This document shows positions 10,740 to 23,900 of a stretch of DNA of 64,000 nt, in pieces (position 1 is the first letter of the stretch; each line of letters begins with the position of its first letter). The translations under genes were made by a program, and so were the position numbers. Where the stretch lies: NCBI GenBank assembly GCA_964016985.1, contig OZ024821.1, positions 130,163,323 to 130,227,322 of the forward strand. Reading direction: 5' to 3'. Under the pieces are notes generated by a model. The model was given only the letters and a program-made list of their open reading frames with translations, did not search any database and was not told the origin of the DNA. The stretch is from Anodontia alba (lineage: Eukaryota; Mollusca; Bivalvia; Lucinida; Lucinidae).

Positions 10740-10888
<149 letters not shown>

Positions 10889-10915
10889 GAATCAGAAACA
10901 TTTCAGCTATTTTAA

Positions 10916-11212
10916 CCCATTTATACTGACTGGTCCATTTTCAATATAAAGTGTGTCTGGTTAATTTTTACTATTACCATATTTTGTAGCAATCCTTGTG
11001 TTTCATGCAAACTATGCAGATTCTGATCAGACGCCGCGTTCTGGGGGGATCAGACGCCGCATTCTACGGCGTCTGATCAGGGTTTACACTGTTTGCATTA
11101 AGTTCAGAAATTTCTACAAAACGCGATACTAATAAAAATTAACCAGACACCCCTTATATATGAAATGGACCTGTCCAATGAGTTAAGATAGAAAAGTCCA
11201 CTCGGCATAAAT
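10916..11212. repeat. TTAA-flanked hairpin MITE, family A
   Basis: Left TTAA at 10912-10915. The core arm is partly duplicated (AGACGCCGCGTTCTG then AGACGCCGCATTCTA). Right end decays before a clear TTAA. Confidence 0.75.
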
Positions 11213-11429
11213 TAGTCACAAAAAACGTAAAATATAAATAGGATTCCGAAACATGTGAGCCGCAACGTAAGAAAATATGAGCGCAGTCTGATCAGAATCT
11301 TCACTGGGCGTACTTTAGATAGCGGATGCGCAGTCTGATTCGAGTCTTCGCTGGTCGCACAAGTCTTATTGTAGGTTTTGTCGTGCGCTGGCTCGTATAT
11401 CTTCTGACATGTGATTTTAATTAACTGCA

Positions 11430-11880
11430 AGAGATTCTGATTTATTTATGTTTGGTTTCATGTTGCTATTTGTTTTTACTTTGTTTTAACTGTGCAAATT
11501 AATTTGTTAAGGCCTTCATTTCTTTCTGGTGGTGGTATAGAATTGCTTTTGTTTCTTACCAGTGATTTGTCTTTATCTTCTGTGCCATCAAAGTATTCAA
11601 CCAGTCTAAGTTTCCTATTAAATTCTTCAATGGCTTCAGTTAGTTTTTTTCCAGCATTTCCTATAGGTGGGGTTGGGGTAAATTTCAGTCCTTTTATTTA
11701 ACAAAGTTATTTCTGAGTCACTAAGTTGCTTTTGTGATATATTGGTTATTTGAATGTCTTTCAGTCCAGTAGTTGAGACAGAATGCTGGGCCGACGTCCT
11801 TGACCTCGGCCTCGGCCTCGATCTCGGCCCCTGCCACGACCTAACAAATAGAGCTGGTCATCATTCCTTGCTCCCAATTG
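11430..11880 (-). pseudogene. Remnant of a retroelement ORF (possibly Penelope-like), frameshifted
   Basis: On the minus strand the frame reads a Gly/Arg-rich run (GRGRGRDRGRGRGQGRRP), then TTGLKDIQITNISQ and LSDSEITLLNK, then, after a one-base shift in an A-run near 11691, GLKFTPTP and EEFNRKLRLVEYFDG. The last frame ends at a stop near 11480. The S/T-E-x-x-LL-x-KGL-x-F-x-PTP pattern occurs at the start of reverse-transcriptase regions of Penelope-like elements; this is from memory. At least two shifts separate the pieces, and no polymerase domain remains, so it is dead. Confidence 0.4.
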
Positions 11881-11899
11881 CAAACAATACACCAAATTC

Positions 11900-12470
11900 A
11901 AACTATTCCTACTGTAAACTTTGATCTCTTAACAAACGGCAGTTCGACTTTGAAACAAATAAACAAATTATACTAGCAGTTTTAAAATTCATAAAAGACA
12001 CTAACAGATTTGACTAATTATCTGATCGTGTGTACTGGATTTCCAAACATTTCGTTTTTTGCCCGTGCTTAAAGCTAACATCGGCATATGAAAAGACTGC
12101 ACTGTCAAAGACCACAACCTCTTTACTAAATATGTTCCTTTTATAACTTGTTATGTAAAATGTTTGTTTTGCACCATTGTACCTTTAAATGAATGTATTT
12201 CATACTGCAGGGAGAGGACCATCTAATGTTGTTATAACTTGTGTCCAATCCCTTTGTTTAAAATGCAATAAAATATGATTAATCTAATCTAAACAAATGT
12301 CACACAGATACTTAAGTATATATCAAAATTCAAAATTTCCGATATCGCCAAATAACACTGTGTATTTCATAAATTTCTACCGCTGTTTCACTATATTAGT
12401 AATAGATTTTCAAGAACACATATTTGATTACTTAGCGAAGGAGGGTGGGGGGAGCTCTTTACTGTCAAAC
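11900..12470. other. No gene seen
   Basis: AT-rich intergenic DNA. No convincing frame on either strand. Confidence 0.45.
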
Positions 12471-12560
12471 ATACAATTAAACTTCAATAGCTCGAACATA
12501 ATTTGGACCACGAGAATTTGTCCGAGACATGGGGTAGCTCGAATCACTGGAGTTTAATCG
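12471..12560. repeat. Fragment of the same TA-flanked MITE family
   Basis: ACTTCAATAGCTCGAACATA ... TAGCTCGAATCACTGGAGTT, matching the left end at 21534. Confidence 0.6.
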
Positions 12561-13169
12561 TAGTGCCATGCCATGCTATTATCTATTATTTTGAAAGGTT
12601 TTAAGTCAGTCTGCTTAAAGGTAGTTGACTAAATCCATTAAATTCATGAAATTGCTTTTTAAGTATCTTTTGAGCAACCTCTGTAATTCTGTCATTCTGC
12701 TGTTTTTGCCATTCATTAAAGATTCGAAATATTTTAATGTTTTCGTAGTTTTCGTGCATACAATTACTTAGAGAGAGAGAGAGGGAGAGAAAGAGAGAGA
12801 GAGAATAACATTGAATTTCTACCAAACGCCTGGCAGGAGCAAATTTCCTACCACCAGACGTCTGTCAGCAGCAAATTTCTCGGTAATTTGCTAAGTACTG
12901 CCAAACGTCTGGCAGCAGCAACTCCGTATTGAATTTCTTATCAAAGCTCTCTAAAGAACCTAAGTTTTGAGTGTGAACTTAAGGATGGAAGTTTTGGGGA
13001 AATCGTATCTCAAAGTTCTGAAGAAGAAAAAATAAAGTAAAAAGAAAAGCAAATAATTTTTACATGAAAGTAATGTACAGTTCAATTACCTGAAGCATCT
13101 TTGCACGCATTTACTTCACAAAACGTCTTATAAAACAGTAACTATCTGGCTGTTTGCCTTCCAAACATT

Positions 13170-13439
13170 ACGAAAACAAGCCTATTCAAATATACTGAAA
13201 ATTTTACCACCAAAAAATGAAAATTTTCAGATAAAAAATCCTGATATTTTTCATACTTCTTCTCAAAACATAGATTGTGAGTACTCGTTAGAACCGCCTC
13301 GGCGAGGCGGTTCTAACGAGATCCCACAATCTATGTTTTTGAGCAGAAATAAGAAAATAATGTATACCCCTGTAAACCCCAGTTTTACTATATAAAAGTG
13401 GGGTTTGAGGGGGTCAAAATTATATAGGCATGTTTTCGT
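13170..13439. repeat. Hairpin MITE, family E copy 4, most complete
   Basis: Near-perfect palindromic core centred on CGCCTCGGCGAGGCG at about 13300. Ends ACGAAAACAAGCCTATTC and ATAGGCATGTTTTCGT. Confidence 0.9.
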
Positions 13440-13931
13440 GATGTATTATGCAGTTTAATCCATAAACAAAGAAAATTATTTCTTTAAAGTCTTGTCAAAT
13501 TCTCGATTTCCGGTTTGCAGAAACAATGTTCAGATTGTTTGGAACCCATTAATGTCTACTGCAGTAGTATTCTGATCCATTCACAAGATAAAATTCACAT
13601 GACTATGCATTAGGTACCATTGGGAACCTCCGGGTTTTTTTTTTTTTTCTTCTGAAGTTATGAGAAAGAAAATAATTAAGTTTCAGATCAGCCACCTCGG
13701 ACACATATATCATGTATTTACAACAATGAATTGCCGAAAATAACACTTTGGTCTAAACCCCATTTAGATCCACAAAACCATCAATTACGGTTGCACAAGG
13801 CTAAGTATAGATTGTTAAATAGTTTCGAACACTTTCCCCGATTTCGGGATCACAGATTCGGGATAATATTGCTGGCTGAAATGGAAATAGCGGACGACAA
13901 AAATACATGTTTCATCTTATAAACAGTTTTG

Positions 13932-13934
<3 letters not shown>

Positions 13935-13995
<61 letters not shown>
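13935..13995. repeat. (AG)n microsatellite
   Basis: About 30 pure AG units. A shorter, imperfect one lies at 12771-12803. Confidence 0.95.
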
Positions 13996-13997
<2 letters not shown>

Positions 13998-14159
13998 ATG
14001 CTGTTTTATGGTCAGAGCAAGAAAACATTTAAATGTCTGCTTGTTTAAAATTCAGCAGACTAAATATCTAATTCAGTTTCTCTGCAGGTGGTGCACTATA
14101 ATTGAATTAGACTGGCTCAGTTTTTGGTTGCCTGCATTTTTGTCGTGAGGACTTACCAC

Positions 14160-14196
14160 TTTTTTTTTTTTTTTTTTTTTTTTTTCTTTTTTTTTA
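14160..14196. repeat. T-run
   Basis: About 37 bases, one C. Other T-runs: 1688-1706, 8190-8207, 17380-17397, 55397-55423, 60964-60990. Confidence 0.9.
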
Positions 14197-14661
14197 TTGT
14201 TTTAATGTATCGCAGCTCATTTATTGCACAAGGAGCGACAATTAAGATTATTTGATGGCCCTGTTTTGCTGGCCAGTCCTAAGGATGGCACTACAGCAGC
14301 TGATAAAAGGAGAATTAAGTCATGGCTAATTTTATGGCCATTACAGTTTTTGTGCAGAAAGTTAGCAGTTTAAAATTGCCGGAATCGATTAAATTATGGT
14401 TTTATGGCTTTGAGATACAAGTGTATAGTTTTTACAGAACTTTCAATACCGGCCGCATCTCACCCATACTGTATCTTTGAACATGTTGTTATGACCTGAT
14501 TAAGATTTTTATGCGATTGAAAGACCCTGGTCTGATATACCTACATAGTCTGATACTCCCAGATAAAATGTATCTAGGGAAGTATTTATATTCGCACCGA
14601 TACAATTAAAACTCCAGAACTGTCCTCATATTTCATATACATATGAACTATTTAACGGGTA

Positions 14662-14743
14662 ATAAAAGTAGATTCAGTCTGGAATACTCTCCCAAACTTC
14701 AAGACGTGGAAGAGCAAAACATGACATATGTTTGAGGGAAAAT
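14662..14743 (+). promoter_or_regulatory. Possible TATA-like site and short 5' leader with upstream ATGs of QSOX
   Basis: ATAAAAG near 14663 could act as a weak TATA-like element, with a start near 14690. Two ATGs precede the main one: ATG14721 opens a four-codon uORF (MTYV, stop 14733-14735), and ATG14728 opens a 23-codon frame that overlaps the main start. The main ATG14744 has A at -3. Whether the transcript contains these uORFs depends on where it starts, which is not visible. Confidence 0.25.
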
Positions 14744-14981
14744 ATGTCTTTTCAGCTGTTCTTTGCGATCTTATGCCTGTCTGCCTTATTCGTTTATAAT
14801 GCAGGGGATAAACTAGGCTTGTATGACGAAACCGATGATGTAGTCATTTTAAATGGGACTAATTTTGCAGGAAGGCTTTATGGCGCTGACCGTGCCTGGA
14901 TTGTGGAATTTTACAATACCTGGTGTGGACACTGTGCCAAATTTGCCCCCAAATGGAAGCAGCTTGCAAAAGAACTAAAAG
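14744..14981 (+). CDS. QSOX exon 1: signal peptide and thioredoxin active site
   Basis: Residues 1-79 plus one base. The hydrophobic start (LFFAILCLSALFVYNA) is followed by the thioredoxin strand WIVEFYNTW and CGHC 61-64. The upstream TTG in the same frame (14732) is not a likely start; ATG14744 places the signal peptide correctly. Donor AAAAG|GTAGAT. Confidence 0.95.
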
Positions 14982-17900
14982 GTAGATATGTAAATTGGAT
15001 GTAGGTGGATGAGGGAAGCAGCACAGAATCGGATTTTTTACATGCTAAGATTCATTGAACGTGACATTCGGGCATTTAGTGCGGTCCATACAAATACCGG
15101 AAAGCAACCAAAATACCGGAAAGCAACCGAAATACCGGAAAGCACATATAAATACCGGAAAGCACCCTAAAATAGGGGTATAGGGTAATGAAGTGGTCCC
15201 AGGGGGGGGGGGTGCTTGCTGGTCAGCTGTGTACCGATGCTTGAACAAAAAAACAATGAGAAAGGGTGCTTTTATTCAAGCTGGGCAGTGCGCAGTGGTG
15301 TGAGGAAAAAGGGTATGATTTTCACGGGTCTGCTTAAAATGTAAAATAAAATATAATGACCATTTTATCGGGCTGGGTATCGGCCCCAGTACCTGGCAAG
15401 TGGCAAAAATGGTTAGTTTTCAAGAGAACACAGTGAAAAGGGTATGTATTTTTTAACATTTTGAACTCATTGTTTAGGGTATGTTTTGCAATGCTTTGTT
15501 CAAGCATCGGTACCCAGTTGACCCTCAAGCGCCCTCCCCGGGGAAGTGGTCTATAGAAGGGGTGTTGAAAGTCGGCCGTTGAAAGTTGACTACATTAATT
15601 ACCTTTTTGAATTTCTGAATGCTTGGTAATATTCTTATATGAACTTTACCAAATGCGAATAAATGTTTAGCAGACTATGACTATTCTCATGACTGCCAAC
15701 GGTTTAAAATCATGCCTGTTGCATGTTTCTCGTTGCCTTAAAAGTTGCCTACTGGAATAAATAAAATCATCTTTTTATAATGTTTGTTCGCTTTAAATGT
15801 TCAATAAAGTTTTATATTATGATTTGATCGCTGTTATGATATGCTTTTTCATTACCGTAATCAAAAGTGGTTGTAACTGAATCAGCGGTCAAATCTGAAT
15901 ACAATTATAACCAACGCTATTATAAAAGGTATAATGAAAAAAAGATGTGTTCCACGGAGTTGATTTGTCTTATTTTCTTCTTTCTATTATCATTTAAACT
16001 TCCCATATACGTTGATCCAATGTCTATTAAACGGCCTTGACTGAGAAGCGTGATTATACATGACGTGTCACCAAGGTAATTGTGTAATACATGATTATTC
16101 AATCAACGGATATTGTGACACCTGCATCTACTACTGTTAATCCAATTATCAATTAACCGGTCTTTATGTTTCCCGCGTATTCAATAGACAAAGTTATACC
16201 GGAAAGCAACCAAAATACCGGAAAGCAACCGAAATACCGGAAAGCACATATAAATACTAACCCATTTAGTGGGTTCCGAGCCATTTCGCCCCTAAACCAC
16301 TTCTTCTGATAGAAATTTTGCCCCTGGTTGCTTTCGCACCCCGTCCCCCCTAGTCATTGCATCCCATAAACAATAACTAGATAAAATTTACTAGCTATTT
16401 AGGTAGTATAATATACCCTAATTTTTATTTATCATCTTTGGGAGATGAGGCACATTTGTAAGAAACTTATGTAAACTAAGGAGGAAAAAGTGTGCCCTGT
16501 ACAGTACCTGCCACCTCCTGCATGCAAAACAGGTGCTCTACCTATAGATAATCAGGCCGACAGTACAGCCAATTACCACACTCCTCCCCTTTATAACCCG
16601 TAGGGGCCAGGCATCAACTGAAATGCATCAACTGGTCCGTCATCCACCAGAGTATAGCCTGTTCCTGCTCTCTGTGCTTTGGCATCAACTGAACATACAA
16701 TCAGTTTCTAGCCTTTCTCTGCACTAACCGGTTTATCTCATCGCCATTAAAGTAAACTAAGGAGAAAAAAGTGTGCCTGATACAGGACTTGAACTTGCAA
16801 CCTCCTGCTTGCAAGTCAGGTGCTCTAACAACTGAAGTAATCAGGTCGACAGTCCAGCCAATTATCATAAAACAGTCATCCATTTACTCAGAGTGATAAG
16901 CATGGCGTCCCATAAAAGGGACATTGGCAAATGGTGTAGCTACCCCAGATCAGATGCCACAGAGCACTGCATCTGATGGTCTACACTGTTTCCATTAAAT
17001 ACAGGAATTTCTATAAAACGTGGTAATGGAGTCTTATATAGCCCTGTTGCCAAGTGGTCGGGTGGTGCGAAGGTGTCATGTATCTTGTATTGCCCGGGCA
17101 TCCAACTGATATTGGCTTACAGTTGTGCAAGGCCTGCTATCCTTGTAGTAGGTAAAGGTAGTGGGGGAATGTTTTTATTTCTTCTATTTCTTCCCTTTCA
17201 TTCCTGTTCCTCTTTCTTCCCTGTTCCTCTCTTTCATCTCTTCTACTATCTCTTCTCTTTTCTCCCTTTCTCTGGGAGATGACACAAAATGACCCACAAG
17301 GGTTGATGTGTTGTCAAACCCCATCACAATCAATATATAGCCCTGTTGTCAGCATATGAAAGATTTTCTTGGTACAAAAGATTTTTTTTTTTTTTTTACA
17401 AAAGGTTTGCCATTTATTACAAGTTGGGATTCCATTTTACCACTGTGGTTCACCAGAGCCCTAGATAAGCCACGTATTTGCATAATTACCCAATAGAAAT
17501 AATGTAATAAAAATAATTACCAAGCGTATCAAAACTCAAATAAAATTCAGTTTACGCTTTAACCAGCAAGCGTCATGCATACTGGAGCATATTGGTGGTG
17601 AAAATCAATATTAGAACAGTCCCATAGATTAGACTGTACTTCGTACTTCTTCCATTTTCAGTTACAGTGTGGCGGTAATAGTTGGAAAACCAATCTATAA
17701 CCATTCAATACCAGTCAAATAATCAGTGTCATTCAGGGGTTTTATCAAAATGGCAGCTTACTCGGCGCAAAATCGGTAGCTAATGGAAATAAAATCGCTG
17801 CAACATGGGATACCTGGTAATTTAGAATTACCAAACGAGAACATAATGAAAATTGTGTGACAGTTTTTAAGTGATACCATGTGCGTCTGCTGTAAACTAC

Positions 17901-20900
17901 TACTTTATTTGGCCATTTTCTCAAAAATACCCAATTCAGAAGAATCTACAGGGGTAATTTTATTTCCGGTACCCAATTTAAAATCAGAAAACGCAATTCA
18001 CAGAAATTAGCTGCCAAATCAGAAAAAAAGCTTATCTAGGGCTCTGGTTCACCGACAATGTCAAAGGATCAACCGACCAATTTAATACACTTATTAAAAC
18101 AGGTAAATGTACTAACAAGATAATTAAAGCCGTTTGTTAAGAGTATGTGTTTTCACACCTCACAATGAAAAGCATAAACAAGGTGATTAACAGATTAACA
18201 GTATGATTCAGAGCAGTAAAAACTTTATTAAATTTGATTAAAAGATTACAATGACAGCTGACATTGATTTACAAAACAAATATTTTCTTGTTTTCTTTCT
18301 TTCCTTTCTGTCTTCATTTTTCCGCATATTAAAATAATTTGAAAAATATTATTATGCGATCATATTGTATTTTATTATTAATGGTTCTTCCTTTGTTGAT
18401 TAGTTAATTACTGGCGAAAGATTTCTCTCTCTCTCACACACACACACACGTCTATGCAAATATGCATTTTATGTAGACATTTAAACTGCATAAAATGTAC
18501 ATGTACAAAGTGCCCTGGTGTTCGCCAGTAGCTGACAATTGTCGGTCTTGAAAATGATGTTTGTGTTCGTACTTAAACCAGGATTCCCAAGTGCTGTATT
18601 TTTTAACTGGGGGTAAATCTGCTCAGTGTGTAAGTAAGTAAGTAAATTCTTTATTTTACGAGGGTAGCCCTTGGGGCCCTGAACAAAACTACATACATAC
18701 AAATACATACAACAAGTTATTTAAAACATTGATTAACAATGTGTAGCAGCACTAAGAGACTTTCTTCAATTTAGGGGGTACAAGATAAATTTTGAGGGCA
18801 AAAAAACCCTCTGCAGAGGGTAAATGGGAATGCTGTTTAAACTGTATTCTTTCTCCATAGAAATGTTTATGATATTATATTCATACACACAAGACACAGC
18901 TAAACAACTAAGGGTGAAAAGTATAGGCCAAAAGACCAGGGGCGAACAACCAGTGTGGGGGGTGGGGAACGTCTTGGGGGGGAAGCATGTTGTTACCATT
19001 TAGAGTCAATAGGCTGTTTTGTCTAAATGTCACCATCGATGAATACAAACAGCCCCCTTGTCATGCTGGAATTTTCTTTTTTCTATATGAACTGTGACAC
19101 CCTCATTTTCTGAGTATTATGTGCAGGTCTTCCTGGGTAGAAACCAGTACTAAGCAATGTGGATAAAGTCTTGCTCAAGGACACAACACTTGGTGCTCGC
19201 TAGGGTCAAACCCAGTAACTTGCTATGATCTTGAATCTGGTGCTTTACCACTGCTCCACAGTGCTCCACATTAAACCAAGTGACTAGGTGACACAAAATA
19301 CTATGCACCTAACAGAATCAATGGTATGGCATACCACTGCAATTTATTTCATTTTGCAGACATTTGTTATTTTGTTCTACACAGGCATTGCACATGCCAG
19401 TGTTAGGAAGATCAACAGATGGCAAGAAATGAAACTCACTGTAAGGACAAACAAGCTAATTTCACAGCCGCCATTGCTTTCTCTCCATGAAGGTACCTTC
19501 CTCAGTCTTTATTACTGTACATAAATCATTTATCAATTACCAAAACTTAAAAAAATGTTACAAGAAAAAGCATTTACTTTTGGTAGGAGGGAATTAGCTT
19601 TTCTTATGCTCATTATTAGGATTTAATAAATCTATACATGTTGCAACCGAAGTTCAGGTTAAATGTAGGCAAAGAAAACCAAGGTTATCACCTCCATCTA
19701 ATGATACAAAATGGCAGATTTCATAACTTTTTAGGGTATCTTTAATCTTTTGCCTGAAGAGTTCCATGCCGATCATCCCTGTCTGTCATAGTGTTAAATC
19801 AGTCAATTTCAAAGCCAGATTTTTTTTCCATCAAAGCCATTTGTATGTATGCATCTGTATTTGTATGTCATCACCATGATTTTATCAAAAGAATAATGTT
19901 CTAACATTTAATTCATTACAAAACTAATCAATAAATTACTTGCTGAAGTGTATAAAATCCAAACAGAAGATATTACCTACTTCCAAAATTTCCAAAATGG
20001 TGGAAAATACACAGTGCCTCAGTTTTGGGTCACTATGGTCACCAGGTTTTTATCCAATGAATTGCTACTTTTTTATGTAAAATGCATATTTATGAAGTTC
20101 AAAGGTTGCCCTTGCATCAGATATTCAGATTATCATTTACGCCTGTGGATGCAATTGGATTGAAAATTGGCTATTTTTAGGCAGGAAATTCTCATGCTAA
20201 AAATTACCAGAAATGGCCAAAAAGGCCAGAAAAGAGTTAGATGATAGGTCTATTCTTAAACTACACATTACACATTTACTATGATTAGTGTTAAAAAATG
20301 AATTATAGATACAAGTGCATACGCTCTGCATAGAGTGTAAACATACATGTACCTACCCTCTCCATTTCAGGGAACCAGTGATCTTATTGGTTGATTTTCA
20401 AGTCAGCAGAAGGCAGAAAAATTATTAACCCTGCATTTTTTCAAAACTGCAAAGTTTGTTTTTTTTTTTGTTTTTTTTTTTCACATATTTTCAAAATTCA
20501 AATGGCTGTCTGTTTCTAATGACCTCTAGTTTATTCAAATTATTGTCATATGAAAATCTTTGTGATATTTCAATGTTTTCAAAAAACTTGGACCTCCAAA
20601 TGTTTCAAAAACTGATATGAAATAAAGGCACTGCCTTTGATACAAACAAGTCCAATTTTTAGAGTGAGTCAGTTGGGCCCCAACAATCATTTCAGTCTGG
20701 GGCTTTCCAGCAAAATTTTAGTTCCAATATTACATGATTTGGTCACTAATATCACAATATTTACAGGTAAGTAAAGGGCTCTTGTCTTATAGGCAGACGA
20801 CATACATAGGTCTTGATAAGATCAGCTTGCAAAACTGCACAATCTGGTCATAGTTTTTCAATACCTGCTTGCAAAATCATGTGTAATAGAATATACATGT

Positions 20901-23900
20901 ATGATAATTGTTTATAATGAAAAAAGAAGGTACAGGTAAGACTGCACAGATGAGCTGGCAGATTTTATTTATCACCAAATGCCTTCACTGCTCAAATATA
21001 TTTTATAACTATAAAGATTGTTACAAGTGAGCCACAGCTCACCTCGTTTATTCTAGTGACGTATATGCTGTCTTTTCCTTAACAGCATCTCAGGCAGTTG
21101 ATAAGGCCATCCATAAGATATTCTTTGTTGGCTGTGCTCCTGCCCATCAATTCAGAATGGGTAGGTAGGAAAATGCTGTCCATAAAGATAGAATATTTCA
21201 AAACATTGTCTGCAACTGAAAATAAAGATTAAGATAAATATATTGTAGTGAATGTAAGTCTGTTGTAGTCTGTTTAAGAAAACAAATCTCCAGAATGGAC
21301 AAAAATAATTCTGTTTAGGGCCAATTATGGTAGGTAGGTAGGAGCATACAGCAAACCAACAATTTTTTAAGGTTGGCCTAAAGTTCTTGTTTTTTTTTTT
21401 AATTATTTTAACATACATCAATATTCCGTTGGCTTCATATATACACATCACAAAAAAATGCATCTTTGGTCACATGTGGATAACAGAGATCAGAGTTTGT
21501 ATCTGCACAATCAGAAATGGCTTTAGGTGTATACAGTCAAACTTCAATGGCTCGAACATCTTTGGGACCATGGAAATTTGTTCGAGATATGGGTAGTTCG
21601 AGCCACTGAGGGTTAATTATGGCACCAGGTCTGGAAGCAAATAGCGATAATTTAGAGAAGTCTTTTCAATTTCTTACACAATAATTGTATGTTGAGTGTA
21701 CTTATTAGAATTGCCTTGATGAGGCAATTCTAATGAGTACACACAAATACAATTTCGTGATAAAATGAGAAAATTTCCCTAAATATTTGTTTTCTTGAGC
21801 TGTCGGAAGAATTTCGTAGGGACTCAAAAACGAGTTAGAATTAGCCATGGTAAACGAGCCATCGGTGTTTGAGCTATTGAGGTTTTACTGTACATGTTTA
21901 TGTATATGCTGCACCAAGAGAAAAGTTACCTGCAAGCATAGGCTGTCAGCTCAGTCCAAATCAGACAACACATCCTCACAGTTTGGTCCAGGGCCCAGTT
22001 GTTCAAAGCTAACAATGTCGTTAGTTAACAATTCGTGAAAATTTACATCGAGTGATGCGCAGATATGCTGAAATTTTTTGCTGAAAAAATGTGAGTAGCT
22101 TTTGCAGTGCAAAAGCTACTCACATTTTTTCAGCAAAAAATATCAGAATATTGTATATTGAATCCACTAAAACAGTTAACGAAATGACCCTTAACGAGCT
22201 CGTTAAGCTAACGACGCTTTGAACAACTGGGCCCAGGCCTTTACTGCATAATTATATATACTTGAAAGCAGTGTATTCCTGGTCTTCGCTGTCCATTTAC
22301 ACAATCATTTACTCAAGACGGTCTCTGACGGTGTGACAATGTAAGCACCAAGCATCAGAATGCATGTATGTGCATGATTCACGATTGCTGTTTCCACAAT
22401 CCTGTCAGTTCTTTACAATGTAAGTATTTTTTGCCAGGTTGGCGTCCAGTTATCAGCATAGGGGCATTGGATTGTGCAGAGCGAATTAATATGGATCTGT
22501 GCCGACAGTATGGAGTGCATGCTTTTCCAAATTTTAAGGTAAATGTCAAGTTGATACAGTAAACGAGAGAAAATGAAAATCAGATCAGCTTGAAGTTCAA
22601 GGATGTGAACGTATTCCTGGCAAAATAGATATATATATTTCTTTATAAAAAAAAGTGTTAGCTAAACAGCTATGACGTATTGACGTATCCAATCAAAAAT
22701 GTTCATTTTTCCATAGATGCAATATACATTGTATCTATTCATTTTTTTATCATTTTTAAACTTCGCCCCCCCCCCCCCCACCCCCCCCCCCCCCCCCCCC
22801 CCCCCCCCACTTCCTCACCACCACGTTGGTCGTCCATGTGTCAGTCTGTCCATATTTTCCATTTTTCCATTCTGGGTGATAACGAGTGACTGTCATTGAA
22901 TTTTCTTCAAACTTGGTATGTGCTTTGATATTGTAGAGATCTGGTTTGGGATTACTAATGCGCAAATTTCATCAATTTTTGCCAGTTATGTGCCCGTGAC
23001 ACACCTTTTTTTTCAGTTCCGAACGATAACGAGTAAATGTCAGTGGATTTTCACCAAACTTGGTGTGTGCATTGGTGTTGTAAAGGTCTGGTTTGGGATT
23101 GCTAATGGGCAAGTTTCATCAATTTTTGACAGAGTTATCGGCCCATAACACGTAAATATTTTTGTTTTCTGACAATAACTTGAGTGGATATCAGTGGATT
23201 TTCACCAAACTTGGTATGTGCATTTCTTTTGTTGAAGTCTGGTTCGGGATTGCTTATGAGCAAATTTCGTAAATGTTTGACGGAGTCTGCCCGAGACACA
23301 TCAATATTTTCATTTCAGGACAATAGCTTGAGAAAATCTCAATGGATTTTCTCCCAATTTGATATTGCATTGATACTGTGCAGGTCCGGTTTGGGATTGC
23401 TATTGGGTATATTTCATCAATTTTTAATAGAGTTATCTCCCCATGACACAGTAATGGTGGGGTATTATTGTTTCATGTTTTTATTCTATATAATGTAATA
23501 TGTATACATGTACATGTTTTGTTTGAATACAACAGTTTTTTAGTCTAAAGCCTTCAGATCAAAAATGACTCGGCCCCAGGTGACACTTGTTTTACATAAA
23601 CCCATCTAGGGAAAAATTTAATAGAATTACTTGTGTGAAACCAGAAGGTGCAAGCCTTTGATATTTGGTCTGTAGCTTCATCTAGTGGACCTCTACCAAG
23701 ATTATTGTAATTATAGCCTGGGGTCAAAAATTGGCCCCACCCTAGCAAGGTGTCACTTGATTTACATACATTGTAGTCTCATTTAAGAAAAAAAAATTAA
23801 AAACCTTCTTGTCTGAAAACTAAGAGGCCAGATCTTTGATATTTGGTATGTGGATTTAGCTGGAGGGCCTTTACCAAGATTTTCAAATTATGGCCCTGAG

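Noticed and set aside
11492..11701. Plus-strand 69-codon ORF
   Set aside because: Antisense shadow of the minus-strand retroelement remnant.
13731..13922. 63-codon ORF before QSOX
   Set aside because: Begins at a non-ATG codon, has no domain or splice context, and sits beside an AG microsatellite.
14732..14743. TTG at 14732 as QSOX start
   Set aside because: Non-ATG; the in-frame ATG at 14744 directly begins the signal peptide.
16773..16845. Possible tRNA-Ala gene on the minus strand
   Set aside because: A/B boxes and an anticodon-like loop exist, but the arms pair poorly and a sister copy with the same flank lies 280 bases away, so it is a SINE head.
21086..21160. Exon-like block after TTAACAG, ending before GTAGGTAGG, reading SQAVDKAIHKIFFVGCAP
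   Set aside because: Only about 25 codons, no compatible use between QSOX exons 1 and 2, and no recognisable family.
22756..22965. Minus-strand ORF with a Gly run
   Set aside because: Product of the C-run at 22766-22808.
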